Assembly: GCF_014898815.1 (NCBI RefSeq)
Contig: NW_026515534.1
Coordinates: 1 to 64,000 of the forward strand
Direction of reading: 5' to 3'
DNA from: Panonychus citri
Lineage: Eukaryota > Arthropoda > Arachnida > Trombidiformes > Tetranychidae
Length of the DNA: 64,000 bases
The translations under genes were made by a program, and so were the position numbers. The notes beneath the pieces were generated by a model that had not been told where the DNA came from, ran no database searches, and saw nothing but the letters and a program-made list of their open reading frames with translations. Each line of letters begins with the position of its first letter. Positions within the stretch are counted from its first letter, which is position 1. This document shows positions 14,167 to 25,283 of the stretch, in pieces.

Positions 14167-14884
14167 AACCAAAGTATTAAAAAGAAGATGACAAACAATT
14201 AAATCAACACGAGAAAAAGGAAGAGAGCGAAACAACAAAAACAAGATAAATGTACTATTTTGACCCCGGCGAAAAGCGATGAGGCGACAGTTTGACCTTA
14301 CGAAAAGACCACAAAGAAATAAGCTTAGCTTGACACAGAAAATTCCTTTTGTTTTGTAGCTACAATCAGTTACCATTTTCAATCCGTTTTTCTTTCACTT
14401 CTAAATTTGAAAATGTTAACCCATTCAAAGAACAGGTAATTCATTCCCTCTGAATGAAATCAATCAAAATACTAAATCAATTAAATTGGATGGAAATTTT
14501 CACTCGATTAAACCTTTATAATGGATTTTGTAATCAACCACAAAAATATATAGAAAGTGATGACTGAGATAATGAAGCTTAATTGGAATAGGAAAGGAAT
14601 AGAAATTGAATTTCATCATGTCAGCCATCACTTGGAATCCTTTGTTTTTTTTTCGTTGACACTTTCCCTTTGGGGCTAAAGGTTGATCTTAAAAATGTTG
14701 GGATTTAAAAAAAAAGAGGATAAATTGATCAATTTTGTTGTTTATTTATGTAAATAAGCTAATCGATTTAACTGGATTAGTATTGTACTACAATTGAGAC
14801 AATTTCATTAATTAAATCACAAGATGTAAAAAAAAATATCTATTTGACAAAATGTTTACCTTTTTTTTTTGATCAGAGTAAATT
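14167..14884. other. Convergent 3' intergenic region
   Basis: 718 bp between the stops of the LRP11-like gene and the small minus-strand gene. Poly(A/T) tracts only; no recognisable gene or RNA. Confidence 0.4.
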
Positions 14885-15301
14885 TCATATATTACTTTCA
14901 CTGTCACTGTCACTTTCACTTTCATCCGTTGATGAATTATGGTCAGTCTCATCGTATTCAGCAATTGATTGAATAAATGACATGACCCTTGGCCTCCAAT
15001 GGACAATCCATTTAACTTCAACCATTTCGGTCGGTGGATTAGCTGATGCTCCATAATTAAATCTGTTGACCGGTTGACCTCTTTTCCCTTGATAAGGATA
15101 TGGATCTCGTTTTTGGCCTAATGGTCCATAAATCAATGGATTAACGGGTATTCCAGGGTAAAAAGGGACGTCCACTTGTTTCTGGAACCTCGAATCGCTG
15201 TTTAAACGTTGACATTTATTATTGAAATCTCTCAATGTGGACAAGATTCTTGCGTTCACATCTTTCACTATTTTCGCCTGAGTTTTTTTACCTTTTCCCA
15301 T
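14885..15301 (-). CDS. Small basic protein with acidic Ser/Glu tail, unrecognised; tail related to the zinc-finger array
   Basis: Single exon of 138 residues starting MGKGKKTQAKIV. The N-terminal two thirds are basic and rich in Pro/Tyr/Asn (VNPLIYGPLGQKRDPYPYQG), with no signal peptide or membrane segment. I do not recognise the family. The last about 26 residues before the terminal acidic run, SFIQSIAEYDETDHNSSTDE, align with the linker SYLESIKRYDKTDHQSSTDE of the array proteins at 32-63 kb, 17 of 26 identical over the wider block. The corresponding DNA is also alignable. The array members and this gene therefore share a segment by descent, although this gene has no zinc finger. The low-complexity SDSDSES run may be expanded. 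Translation is plausible given the clean ORF and Kozak-like context, but no other support is available. Confidence 0.55.
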   Translation of the reverse strand: MGKGKKTQAKIVKDVNARILSTLRDFNNKCQRLNSDSRFQKQVDVPFYPGIPVNPLIYGPLGQKRDPYPYQGKRGQPVNRFNYGASANPPTEMVEVKWIVHWRPRVMSFIQSIAEYDETDHNSSTDESESDSDSESNI

Positions 15302-18124
15302 TTTAATGAGCCACCCACAGGAACTAATTGTCAGGTTTCACTAACGGAACAATAAAATAACAATTAATAAATTTGTACCAATTCAATTGAAAACAAAATG
15401 ATTTTAATTACAATCAGAAAAAAAACTCGCGCTTCTTTAGTTTCGCTTATCCATTTAAACGATTTTCGATTTTCTCAAACAATCGATTTTAAATCGAACA
15501 AATAATTCGAAAGCGGTTTATTTAAAATCTAATTAAAAAGACGAAAAAAATTATTAAATTAATTGTTTGTTACAATTAAAATATTCTTGTAAAAGTAATT
15601 GGCCTAAACCCTCATGGTTATAACGAGATTAATTAGTTTTACTCTTTTGTTGAAGTTTTAAACTTGGAAAGCGAAAATGTTTCAAATTTCGAGGTTTTTT
15701 CAGTGCGAAAATTGTAAAGATAATTGAACAGTTCTACAAATTCGAGCTCTCATAGGAAAGGTTGGTCTTTGTGTCATGAGAAAAAATATTCAATTAGATT
15801 AGTTTAATTGCAGCAATAATTAAGAACACAAAATCTGTTCATTTTGGACCGATCATCTTACAGTTTGGTAATCATTAACTCTTCTCACAACTTTTGGGTA
15901 ATTAAATGTTAATTAACACCAATTAATCTTGTTATATTTTTCCTTCTTGATAACCTTCAATTTTCTTGTTGATTGTGATCAAAGTTTGACACTGATATCA
16001 GAATTTACTCGATATTAATCATTGAATAAATAAACTAAAGATGAGTTTGTTTTGCCGAACATAAAAAACGTTAAGAAATAAAATTAATTCCTCAATTATA
16101 TCATGATTATTTTCCAGTAATTCACCTTGAATCAACTAGTTGTGTGAAGAAAAACAGAAAACCAATTGCTGATTAACAAGATTAGATATTTGAATTGATT
16201 GCCAAACAATCAATCTAAATTGAAATGTAAGATCAACTTAAAGCTATGAATTTAGAAAATATCAATTATTATCTTATAAGTATCGAAATGTTCAAAATGA
16301 GGAAGATCAACAAAATTGATTCCATTAATTTGAATATGTCATCATTAATCAACTAAAAGTAACTCTTGAAACTATTTCTACAGAGTGTTAATCACTCAGC
16401 TTGAATTTCAGCCTAATTACTTACTAGTTGTTACAATTTGCCCTTCAACTGTCAACTCTTTTCATTGTTACTTATGGACGATTCCTGAAAAATTGCCATT
16501 ATGAAAATTGACCACCAAGATCACTAACCAAATTAATGGACTTTGATTGAGCTCATTTCGTCTTAAATGAATAATTTTTGATTAATCATCAAATCGTTTG
16601 CTGTTTATTGACGATCTTTGCAAATTACTGCTATTTGAGGACATAAATGGTCAAGATTTCACTCGATTGTCGATTCAATAAAAATCACTAATTAATCACG
16701 AGATTAATCAACGATCGTTGATTACGATAATTAAGACTTGTCGTAAGCGCTTGAAAACGTTGTTTGGTTTTGTAAGTTTTGTGAGTTAAGTTTTGATTGT
16801 TTGATTTTTCGCGTAAATAATAACAATTAGTATTCAAATTTTGATCTTTTTTACATTTTATTTAATTAGATTGAATTGTTTCCATTATAACACAATACTA
16901 ATTAGATTTAATTGACCAGCTGATTTACACAAACAACAAAGTTAATTGTTTATCCTCAACCAGAGGATTTCAACGGTTCTGTTATAACTTAAGATTCATC
17001 TTAATGTATGAAGGTAAAAATTTCAATCAAATATTCAATTGAATGTTGATCAATTCTAATTGTTGATCGCTAAAGTTAATTGATCCATGAGAGTAATTAC
17101 CATGTGCGATATAAATTGACTTGTGCAGATCAATTGTTTGTTTGTTGACAATTTTGGTTAAATCAAATTGTTCGTTTGTTTAATTGACATGTTGAATTGA
17201 CTTCCATTGATTTAGAATCTTTTTTTCTTCTTTCTTTTCAAGAAAAAGAAAAATTAACAGAATTTTGATCAAGATTTTGATTAAAATATTATTGACGAGA
17301 ATCTAATAGTTCACATGGATTAAGGAGAGAGAGAGAGAGAGAGTTGGAAAGAGGAACAAGTTGAATCAAATTAGCATTCGGCGGGAATTGTAATCACATA
17401 TTGACTGAGTAATTAAAATTATCTGATAATGAGAACACACAAAGAAATAATTAGAATCTTTGCAATTAATCTCCATTATCAGATAAATCTTTACAGTTAT
17501 CTTTGTTTTTAGTTAATTAATTTGTTCATCTATGGTTAATTAATTGTTGACGTAGGTTAAATCCATTTGATTCTTGCAGCAAATCTTCATTCTTACAATA
17601 ATGAGAAAATAAGAAAAGTAAAGTTAAAGCAAAAGACAGAAAGAAATCAAGTTGATTAATTGATTAGATGCACGGCACCAAAGTTAATTTACCAAATCAT
17701 AGATTGTAACTACAATCAATGTTTTCGATAAATTTTGTTTCTTTAAGAACGGGTCAGGTTTAAGGTCAAAATTTTGGGTAAGGGTTTTTCTTGCTTCGAT
17801 AATCTTAATAGTCTTGATCATCACATAGTCGCATTTGAAACCATGTTTACAACCGGGATTAGATTATTAGTTAATCTGTTAATGCTCATTAAAGCCATAA
17901 ATTAAGACTCTGGATTCTGTAGGTATCAATGTACAGTAAAACAGAATCGATTTGAAAAATATGCATCGGGTTCAAATTATGAGTTAGATGTGGATCAGGA
18001 AAACTAAATCACTCAACGATTAAATGAGGTAGCGTCTTGATCCTAAGCGGCTTCAAGATCCATGGGAATCTTTTTGTCTTGGGGTTTTGTTTGTATCGCA
18101 ATTTTGTCTTTGGAAATGAGAAGA
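15302..18124. other. 2.8 kb without a recognisable gene
   Basis: Very AT-rich, rich in CAATTAA/TTAATTG-type words typical of the spacers and introns of this window. A short (GA)n run is at 17323-17344. I see no ORF with family features, no tRNA cloverleaf and no transposon ends. Confidence 0.4.
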
Positions 18125-19359
18125 TTATGTAGAAAATTCATTTATAATATCGTCCAGTTCGATTAGCGCTTGTAAATATTGTTTAGATAAACGTTCAGAG
18201 AAAAAAGGTAACATTGGTAAAAGTCCTTCCATGAAACCGATGTGTCCACCTCGATGAGTAACAATTAAGGCAACATGACTTGATTTTTTCACTTCCTCAA
18301 TAGGTAATGCTGTTAAAAAGTGATTTATAAAATGAGATAAAAAGAAATAGTTATTAATTCTGATAGTTATACCAATTTAAAAGAGATCATATCAGTTCCA
18401 TGAAGCAAAAAGAGAGATAAATCAATGACTAATTTCAATTAACTAATCATCTAAACTTTTCCCTCATTCAATGGATGATCGTTTAAGTAGTTATTAATGA
18501 AGTTTTTTACAATCAAGATAATTAACTTACAATTTATCGGTGCAAACATATCATCAGCTGCATTTATACAAAGAGTTGGTCGTTTAATGTAAGATAATTT
18601 AGTCTTTGAACTTGCTTCTCTGTAATATTGTTCGGGTGTTTTAAAGTTCCACATTTTAATTGTAAATCTTTCATCAAATTGTCTTAAAGTTGCACTTTGT
18701 TGTACTTCATTGTAATCAATGTGATGACATGATTCCAGGATGTGCTTCTGTTCCCGAACCACTCGACACAAAGATCGGGCCAAGTGCTGATTAAGTAGCA
18801 TATTTAATCCAGGTTTACACATACTATTACAACCCTCGACAAGATCATAGCAAACTGAGATTAGCATTGCCGCATCAACCAGTGCATTGGCACCGGCTTG
18901 AATTAAGTATCTACATAAAACTATCCCACCAAGGGAAACACCGGTGGCGACTATTTTCGCCTTTGGATATTTGCCCTTAATATATTTGATTATAAATTCA
19001 ACATCTTCACAATTAGCTGCACAGTAAAGTCTCGCTGTTTTTAATTTCATTCCACCTCGTCCTCTGTTATTAAAAGCCACAGATCTAGAAAAAGAAAAGG
19101 AAAAATATCAATTAGTAAATCATTCAATTGGTAAGGGGAAAACGTTCTCAAATTGTACTGATTTTATCCAGGTAAATTGTATTGTATTAACTTTTAATTA
19201 TCACTTAATCATTAGCAAAGATTTACCTTGAAAAGCAAAATTGAACTTTGTTTCGGAAATTTTGAAATAATCAGACTGATTGTATCAAGCTCAATATGAC
19301 AATAATATTAATTTAAGAGACTATCAATTTAATCTTAGCCTTGATCTGGTTAAGTAATT

Positions 19360-19412
<53 letters not shown>

Positions 19413-22232
19413 ATTAAAACGGTAATTTCTTTCGTTGGAAAATTAACATCTTGGTTGTTTATTATCAAGAAAGATTCAAATGAATGATTGTTTGATGTTT
19501 TAACTAATTTGAATTAAATTCTGGTATGTTGATTAAAGAGAAAACAAGTAAACTCATTCAATTGAATCGAAATGATCATAATGATGGTAGGATGACAATT
19601 ATAGTGACACACGATAAGAAACCTTGAAAAATGCTAATGATAATAACGTGAGTTATTAACGGGTCATCATAATGAAGAAACAACTTCAACTGTTTCTTTG
19701 AGTACTTTAAATGGTAACTGACCTATAGCCGAGAGCGTGAGCATTTGGAATCAAACTCTTGATGTATTCAGTCTGAGAATCGCCAGTTAAACCAGGCATA
19801 AATAAAGCTATTGGCCGGTTTTCATTGTTAAACTGATCCTTTGGTTGGGGTGGACCATCATACCAATCCAGGGAGACTTGTCCACCATCAGGAAGGTCAA
19901 CGATTTCTCTGAAATGCATGAGAAGAGAAAAAGAACAAGAACAAGAAGAAGAGAAGAAACAAGAGAAAAGGTTACCATTAGTAACATGAAAACAAGAAAT
20001 TTAGTGAACAGGGAAAATAAACTGAAGCATGATGATGATGAGGATGATAAACAACTTAAAGAAAGAAAATTATATTCAACTGAAAAAGGAAAAGGTTTGG
20101 TGAAGATGAGGAAGACAGAAAAGAAACATAATCAGGAGTGAGAATGTTTATTGATTTTTCTCTTTCGTTTCTCATATCAGACCTTGTTTTCTACACTTTA
20201 TTTACTATAATGATTAACATTGAAATCGAATCATTCTAACCTTGCCCTTAAGGTGAGAACCTTGAACCTTACGAATATTTCAAGTCCAAATTGTTGGATA
20301 AAATCACCCGATAAGTAACATGATAATAATGTTATATTATTTTGATGATAAAACATTCAAATAATAGTATCAACAGAAACCTGATAGTTGGACAATTTGT
20401 AAATAGCTTGGACTAATCGAGAGTAACGAATTAAATTATTTCTTTGTAACCTTGAAAATAGTAAATTACATAGACATCAAATTGATTTACCAATAAACTA
20501 AATCTTGATGATAAAGGTATAGAATTAAAGTTAACCTTGAGCTATGAGAATCTCAATTGTTTCTTTCTTTCCTTCATGTTAATATAAATTGAAAGAGACA
20601 AGATCACAACGATAATATGAATATATTATTGATTTACATGGTTGATGGGTAGATGAACTCATTGATTTTTTTCCTTATCGAGTTGAGTTTGAAATAAAAC
20701 TCAAGATGAAACATCATTAGGAGGTTCCAATAGTAATTTTCGTAGTTAATTTTCAGAAAATTAAATTAAATTGTCATAAGATTTAATCGCTAGAACGAAC
20801 CACCAGCAACGAAAACTCAATAAGTGTGTAATGAGATTAAAAGAGTTTTAGTAAAAGTAAATTGTTACAATTAAGATAATTAACTGGTTGAATGTCAATG
20901 CTAAACTAGGCTTGTAAAAGTATTAATATAAACAAAAGATTATTCAATTTGATTAGTGAGCTTGAAAAACTAAATTAATTGTAATTTATCAATAAAACGA
21001 TATCTAGTCAATATAATTACAATTCTGAATGAACTTTCACCGTTAAACATGATTAGTACTCGTTAACTGATTAAATGAGTAATTGCTAAACACCCTTGAT
21101 GGAAATTGTGATATGTTAAATTACTCCGATGAGAGTAATAAATTAGGAACTGATTAGGAATGAAAAAAGAGACTAGATGAGGTCGATTAACAATTAACTT
21201 AAATAAGAAAGGAAAGTTATTGGTATCGTACGATTTTATCGATAACTCAATTATTCGTGTCAATTGATAATTGTCAACAAGCTGAAATTTAACTGGTGAA
21301 TTGCAGGAAATCATTTGATGATTGATTGATATGAATCAGCAAATGAATATAAACCAACAAAGACTTTTGTTTATCTTTCGTAATTGTTTCAACGATCGTT
21401 GAGAATCTTAGAGTAAAATGTATGAGGTGATTTTCAATCAAGAGTTAGTTCAAAGTACTAACTCTTTTTTCAATATTTACTATTCTCTTCAAGAGAAAAC
21501 TGGTGATCTGAGTGAATTAGTCATTAATATTTTTCTTGTGAAGAAATCAGAAAGATTGATTAAGTTGATAGAAAAATTTTTGATCTAATTGATGAGAGAG
21601 AAATGATGTCACATTAATAGGTTGATGTTCATTATTATTGTTGTTGCTGTTTAGAGTGAGTGAGGAAGACGGATTATGTTTTTTTTCTGGTTTGATTGTC
21701 GGATGATCACTATTTTGTAACGAGGACAATTGAGTTTAACCAAGAAATCAAATTAATTTCCAATAAAAGGGAACACAATTACCTTTTATAACGGAGATTG
21801 GGCATTGCTCCTCTTATTGCATTGGCGATTGCTGTTTGAGCGTGTGTATCAAAACACCAAAGGGTAGGATAAAATTTTTCTTGAATAACGGGACATTTTT
21901 TCAATACAAATGAACTGAATTTACTTTCACGGGCATGGAAATCGGGTTTCTAAAGGAGAGAGAGAGAGAGAGAAAGAAAGACATCAGTTTTTGTTTGGAA
22001 ATACATAACAAGTTAACACGGAGAAAATTTTACCAACCTTTACGACTTTAAGAAGATAATAAATAACATATACAATTGCGAAAACAAACGCAATAGCAGA
22101 TCGAGGATTTGAGGCATAGATGAGCCAAGCATTATCTACACTTAAATCTAGATATTGTTTAAAATCTAGAATTGGAAAATGATCAATAATTGACAGAGCA
22201 GTTGCTCCGGTAACAGATCCAAGGTCCGGCAT
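18125..22232 (-). CDS. ABHD1/ABHD3-like alpha/beta hydrolase (membrane-anchored phospholipase)
   Basis: Exons 22232-22044, 21949-21783, 19908-19723, 19084-18531 and 18309-18125, phases 0/2/2/1, give 426 residues, close to the about 410 of vertebrate ABHD3. The exon 1 donor (GTAAAG at 22043) could lie 6 nt further. A hydrophobic N-terminal segment (SAIAFVFAIVYVIYYLL) is the single membrane anchor. Family motifs seen: CPVIQEKFYPTLWCF, LFMPGLTGDS, FNNRGRGG, the nucleophile elbow GVSLGG (about Ser231), AADDMFAP with the acid (about Asp358) and RGGHIGFMEG with the base (about His388), so the triad is complete. Known family role: ABHD3 cleaves medium-chain and oxidised phosphatidylcholines; the substrate here is inferred. 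Intron 2 (1.87 kb) is large for this window. The gene shares an 841-bp divergent promoter region with PEX2. Confidence 0.9.
19360..19409. repeat. (AG)n dinucleotide repeat in ABHD intron
   Basis: About 25 uninterrupted AG units inside intron 3 of the ABHD-like gene. Confidence 0.95.
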
Positions 22233-23073
22233 GATTGATGTAATGACAACAACAGCTACTTAGTAGAAGCGATGATGATGATGGGATAGAACCAACGATA
22301 AAAAAAACAGAGGATACTCTCCAAATGATGAAGATGGATAATAAACACAAAATTTCCTTCAAAAGAATAAGAAAATCATTTACACAGGTAAGGGGAAAAA
22401 AACAAAGGACGGGCTTAGAATTCAAGTAGAAGGGTGTAACTCTCAGTAAGAGACACTTGACTGGAATAAAAAAAAGGTAGAGAGAAAATGTTAACAGTTA
22501 ATCAGCAATTTGATAAACGAGATACAAATAAATAGAGTTTAAAAAGAAACATAGAAAAGAAAAAAAAAGAACACAAATTGAAAAGAATTATAAAAAAAAA
22601 CCAATTGGACAGAAAAAAGAAAGATGAAGGATGAGAGATGTTGATGTTACTTTGGTTCTCTTATGGGAAAAAAAGGATAACACTTCCGGCGAGATGAGAG
22701 TAATTTTTGTTCGATGTTACCAAGTGAAGGAATAATTTTGTTTAATTAAATTGTTTCGATGCAGGTTCAGGATTAACTGATGAAGCGATTGGTGGTCTTG
22801 GATTGTAATTAAATGTTGACAATCAGTGAACAATCAACGGTTAACAATTAACCTCCAAAAGGACAACAATCAGTTAAACCTTTTCCAGAACCCTGACTGT
22901 CAGCGCCCTCTACTTACGCTCTTTGAGATGACGCGGCTGATCAGCTGTTAATTGTTCAGTTTCCAGGTTCATGGGTTCATCTCATTTGTTTAACAATTTA
23001 AATAAATTCATTTGGAATTAAATTCATTTTGTTCAACCCTTTAGGTTCAATGTAACCAGATACATTTGGCAAC
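22233..23073. promoter_or_regulatory. Divergent promoter region of ABHD-like gene and PEX2
   Basis: Head-to-head gene pair 841 bp apart, so both promoters lie here. A less AT-rich patch at about 22880-22950 is the most likely core for PEX2. No clear TATA box seen. Poly(A)-rich stretches at 22555-22620. Confidence 0.4.
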
Positions 23074-24119
23074 ATGGCGACTCGACTTGATAAGGTGAGT
23101 GTTTACATTTTTACCTCTTCTCAAGTTTGATGATTGTTTTTAGTTTATCAACTAAATTTAATGTAACACTTTTGGATTGATTGATTTATTTATTATTAGT
23201 GTTTTGTGTTTTTAATTGTATTGGTTTACTAATTGTTTTTGTTTTTGTTTTGTTCTTTCTATTTTTTTAGCTTGATTATCTTGCTCTAGATCAACAGTTA
23301 TCTCGTTCCTTTTATGATCAACTTGAACAATCTTTAAAACCATTGGAACAAAATTTCAACATCTTCTCTTGGATTAAACCAGAGTTTCGTTTAATTTTAA
23401 ATGGTTACCTTTATTTTAATTCATTGTTTTCTGATGAATCTACATTGGGACAAAAGATTTATAATCTCAAAACAATTAGTACATTAGCTAATTCTAATGG
23501 GACCTTGAATAGGTTACAAGTTTACTCTATTGGTGCCATAACTGTTCTGTTACCTTATATACGTGAACGGTTTTCTCGTTCAAGCTTATTGAATAATAAG
23601 TTTACCTATTTATTGGAAGATGTTGTTAAATTTGGAGAGTTAATTAATTTCATGATTTTCTTACAAAAAGGTCGACATCCGTATCTATTGTATCGACTAC
23701 TTTTTTTGGACTGTGCTCTTATACCGGGAAAGAAAAGGATCCCTTTAGATTTTTATCTAATCAACAGGAATCTTTTATGGACTTCAATTTCAGAGATATT
23801 GTCTTTCCTCATTCAAATAGTTGATTTTAAACGAATTGGATTAATTGTCAAGCAACAAGTTACTTCTAAATTGACTTCGTCTGTTAAGTTATCAAATGAA
23901 GAGACCAGGAAACCCAAAGATTACCGGATATGTGCAATTTGTGACAATTGGCCCAATAATCCGTATCACATTGGATGTAAACATATATTTTGTTATTTTT
24001 GTATCTACTCTGACTTTTTACAATATGGCGGATCAAGTTATTCTTGTTCACAATGTGGACATAAAATAGATGATATATCTCAAATGAAGCAACTCTACAT
24101 GAGTTGGACTGATGTCTAA
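23074..24119 (+). CDS. PEX2: PEX2, peroxisomal RING E3 ubiquitin ligase subunit
   Basis: A 21-nt first coding exon (23074-23094, MATRLDK, donor GTGAGT) joins exon 23271-24119 in phase 0, giving 289 residues (human about 305). PEX2 forms the PEX2-PEX10-PEX12 ligase in the peroxisomal membrane that monoubiquitinates PEX5 for recycling. Seen: an N-terminal region with LDYLALDQQL, several hydrophobic helices (about residues 85-190) and a C-terminal RING at about residues 228-269 with CAIC, GCKHIFCYFCI and CSQC in the spacing usual for PEX2. The tail after the RING is short, as in the family. The very short first exon is chosen because the upstream ATG is the only one in frame before the conserved N-terminus. 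The stop lies 72 bp from the stop of the convergent neighbour. Confidence 0.9.
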
Positions 24120-24191
24120 CATACAGTTCATCTCAAGGTCCAAATTTTAACGACAACATGACCACCAAATTTTTCCATCTCATAATTTTTT

Positions 24192-25007
24192 TCATCCAAC
24201 AAGAATTGGAACAATACCAAATGAGATGACCAATAACGGTAAAAGATAATATTTTGGTACCAGAAATGAGACTGAAGATGTTAAATCCACCGTATCATTA
24301 CATAAACCATGAATCCATGAACCAATCACCCGACTCCAGATCATTTTTCTATCATATATTTTCGTTAGCGCGGACATACAACTATGATAAGCAATTAAAT
24401 TGTCACAAATAACATCAGATTGAAGACGAATCGTTTTCGATATAAGTAAAGGCCATTGATTATCCACCTTTGGATTACAATTAGTGTCCTTTTTCCGCCA
24501 TTCTTCCACTTGGTATCCAACAGCTATAAGTTCTGATAAATGACCACAATTAAAGGAAAATTAATCAACAATCAAAGTATAAATCTTCAAACTCACCTCT
24601 CAGTCCATATGAGCTGTTGGAACACAATGTTTCAGATACTCTATTCAAAGCATTTATATTCCGTCTCAATGCTTTATAATAAGGATAAGTGAGACACTTT
24701 GATAGAAATGCAGAGTAACAATTGATAAATTCATCAAATCCACTGTAAATAATGAAAGAATCTCATTAGTTAAATTGTTTTCTGTAAATGGTGATTGATT
24801 CTCATACCTGCAAACCTCATCGGTCATGGTAACATCATATTTTAACCTTGGTTCATCAATAAATGCTTTAATTGTTTGAAAATTTCTTTCATCAAAAGCA
24901 TAATAACAATTAACCATATCAGAACTTGGATCACAGGTTAAACATGATTTAATCAAAGATGCGACAGTAAAAATAACAATTGAAACAATTAACCTGTTGT
25001 AACTCAT
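24192..25007 (-). CDS. Secreted Cys-rich protein with C-terminal hydrophobic tail, unrecognised
   Basis: Exons 25007-24808, 24742-24597 and 24532-24192 (phases 2 and 1, all GT-AG) give 228 residues. A signal peptide is evident (MSYNRLIVSIVIFTVASLIK). About 11 cysteines are spread over the mature part. The C-terminus is a hydrophobic stretch YYLLPLLVISFGIVPILVG ending at the stop, so the protein is likely GPI-anchored or a type I membrane protein with no cytosolic tail. I do not recognise the family; it may be one of the many arthropod Cys-rich extracellular proteins. Its 3' end nearly overlaps that of PEX2, and its start lies only 276 bp downstream of the IleRS stop. Confidence 0.7.
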
Positions 25008-25283
25008 GAGAGTTTGAAATGATTAAATTGTAAACAGATCAACACAAATCACAATAGACATTAAATCAACTAAACAAGATTGTAAACTGGTTAAGGATGT
25101 TAATTGTTTCATCAATAATCAAGTCAAGAAGATGCGGATTTCCGGTTTTTCAATTTTCAATTGATCAATTCACATAATCAATTTAAAGTGTAAATAAAGA
25201 TGATCACAGATTATTAATGTATTAATAATAATAAATTTTTAATTATCTTTTTTAAGCCTTAATTTAGATACTTTTTTTGTTAA

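Noticed and set aside
19845..20141. Lys/Arg/Glu-rich plus-strand frame in the ABHD-like gene
   Set aside because: Runs across an exon antisense and purine-rich intron; low complexity.
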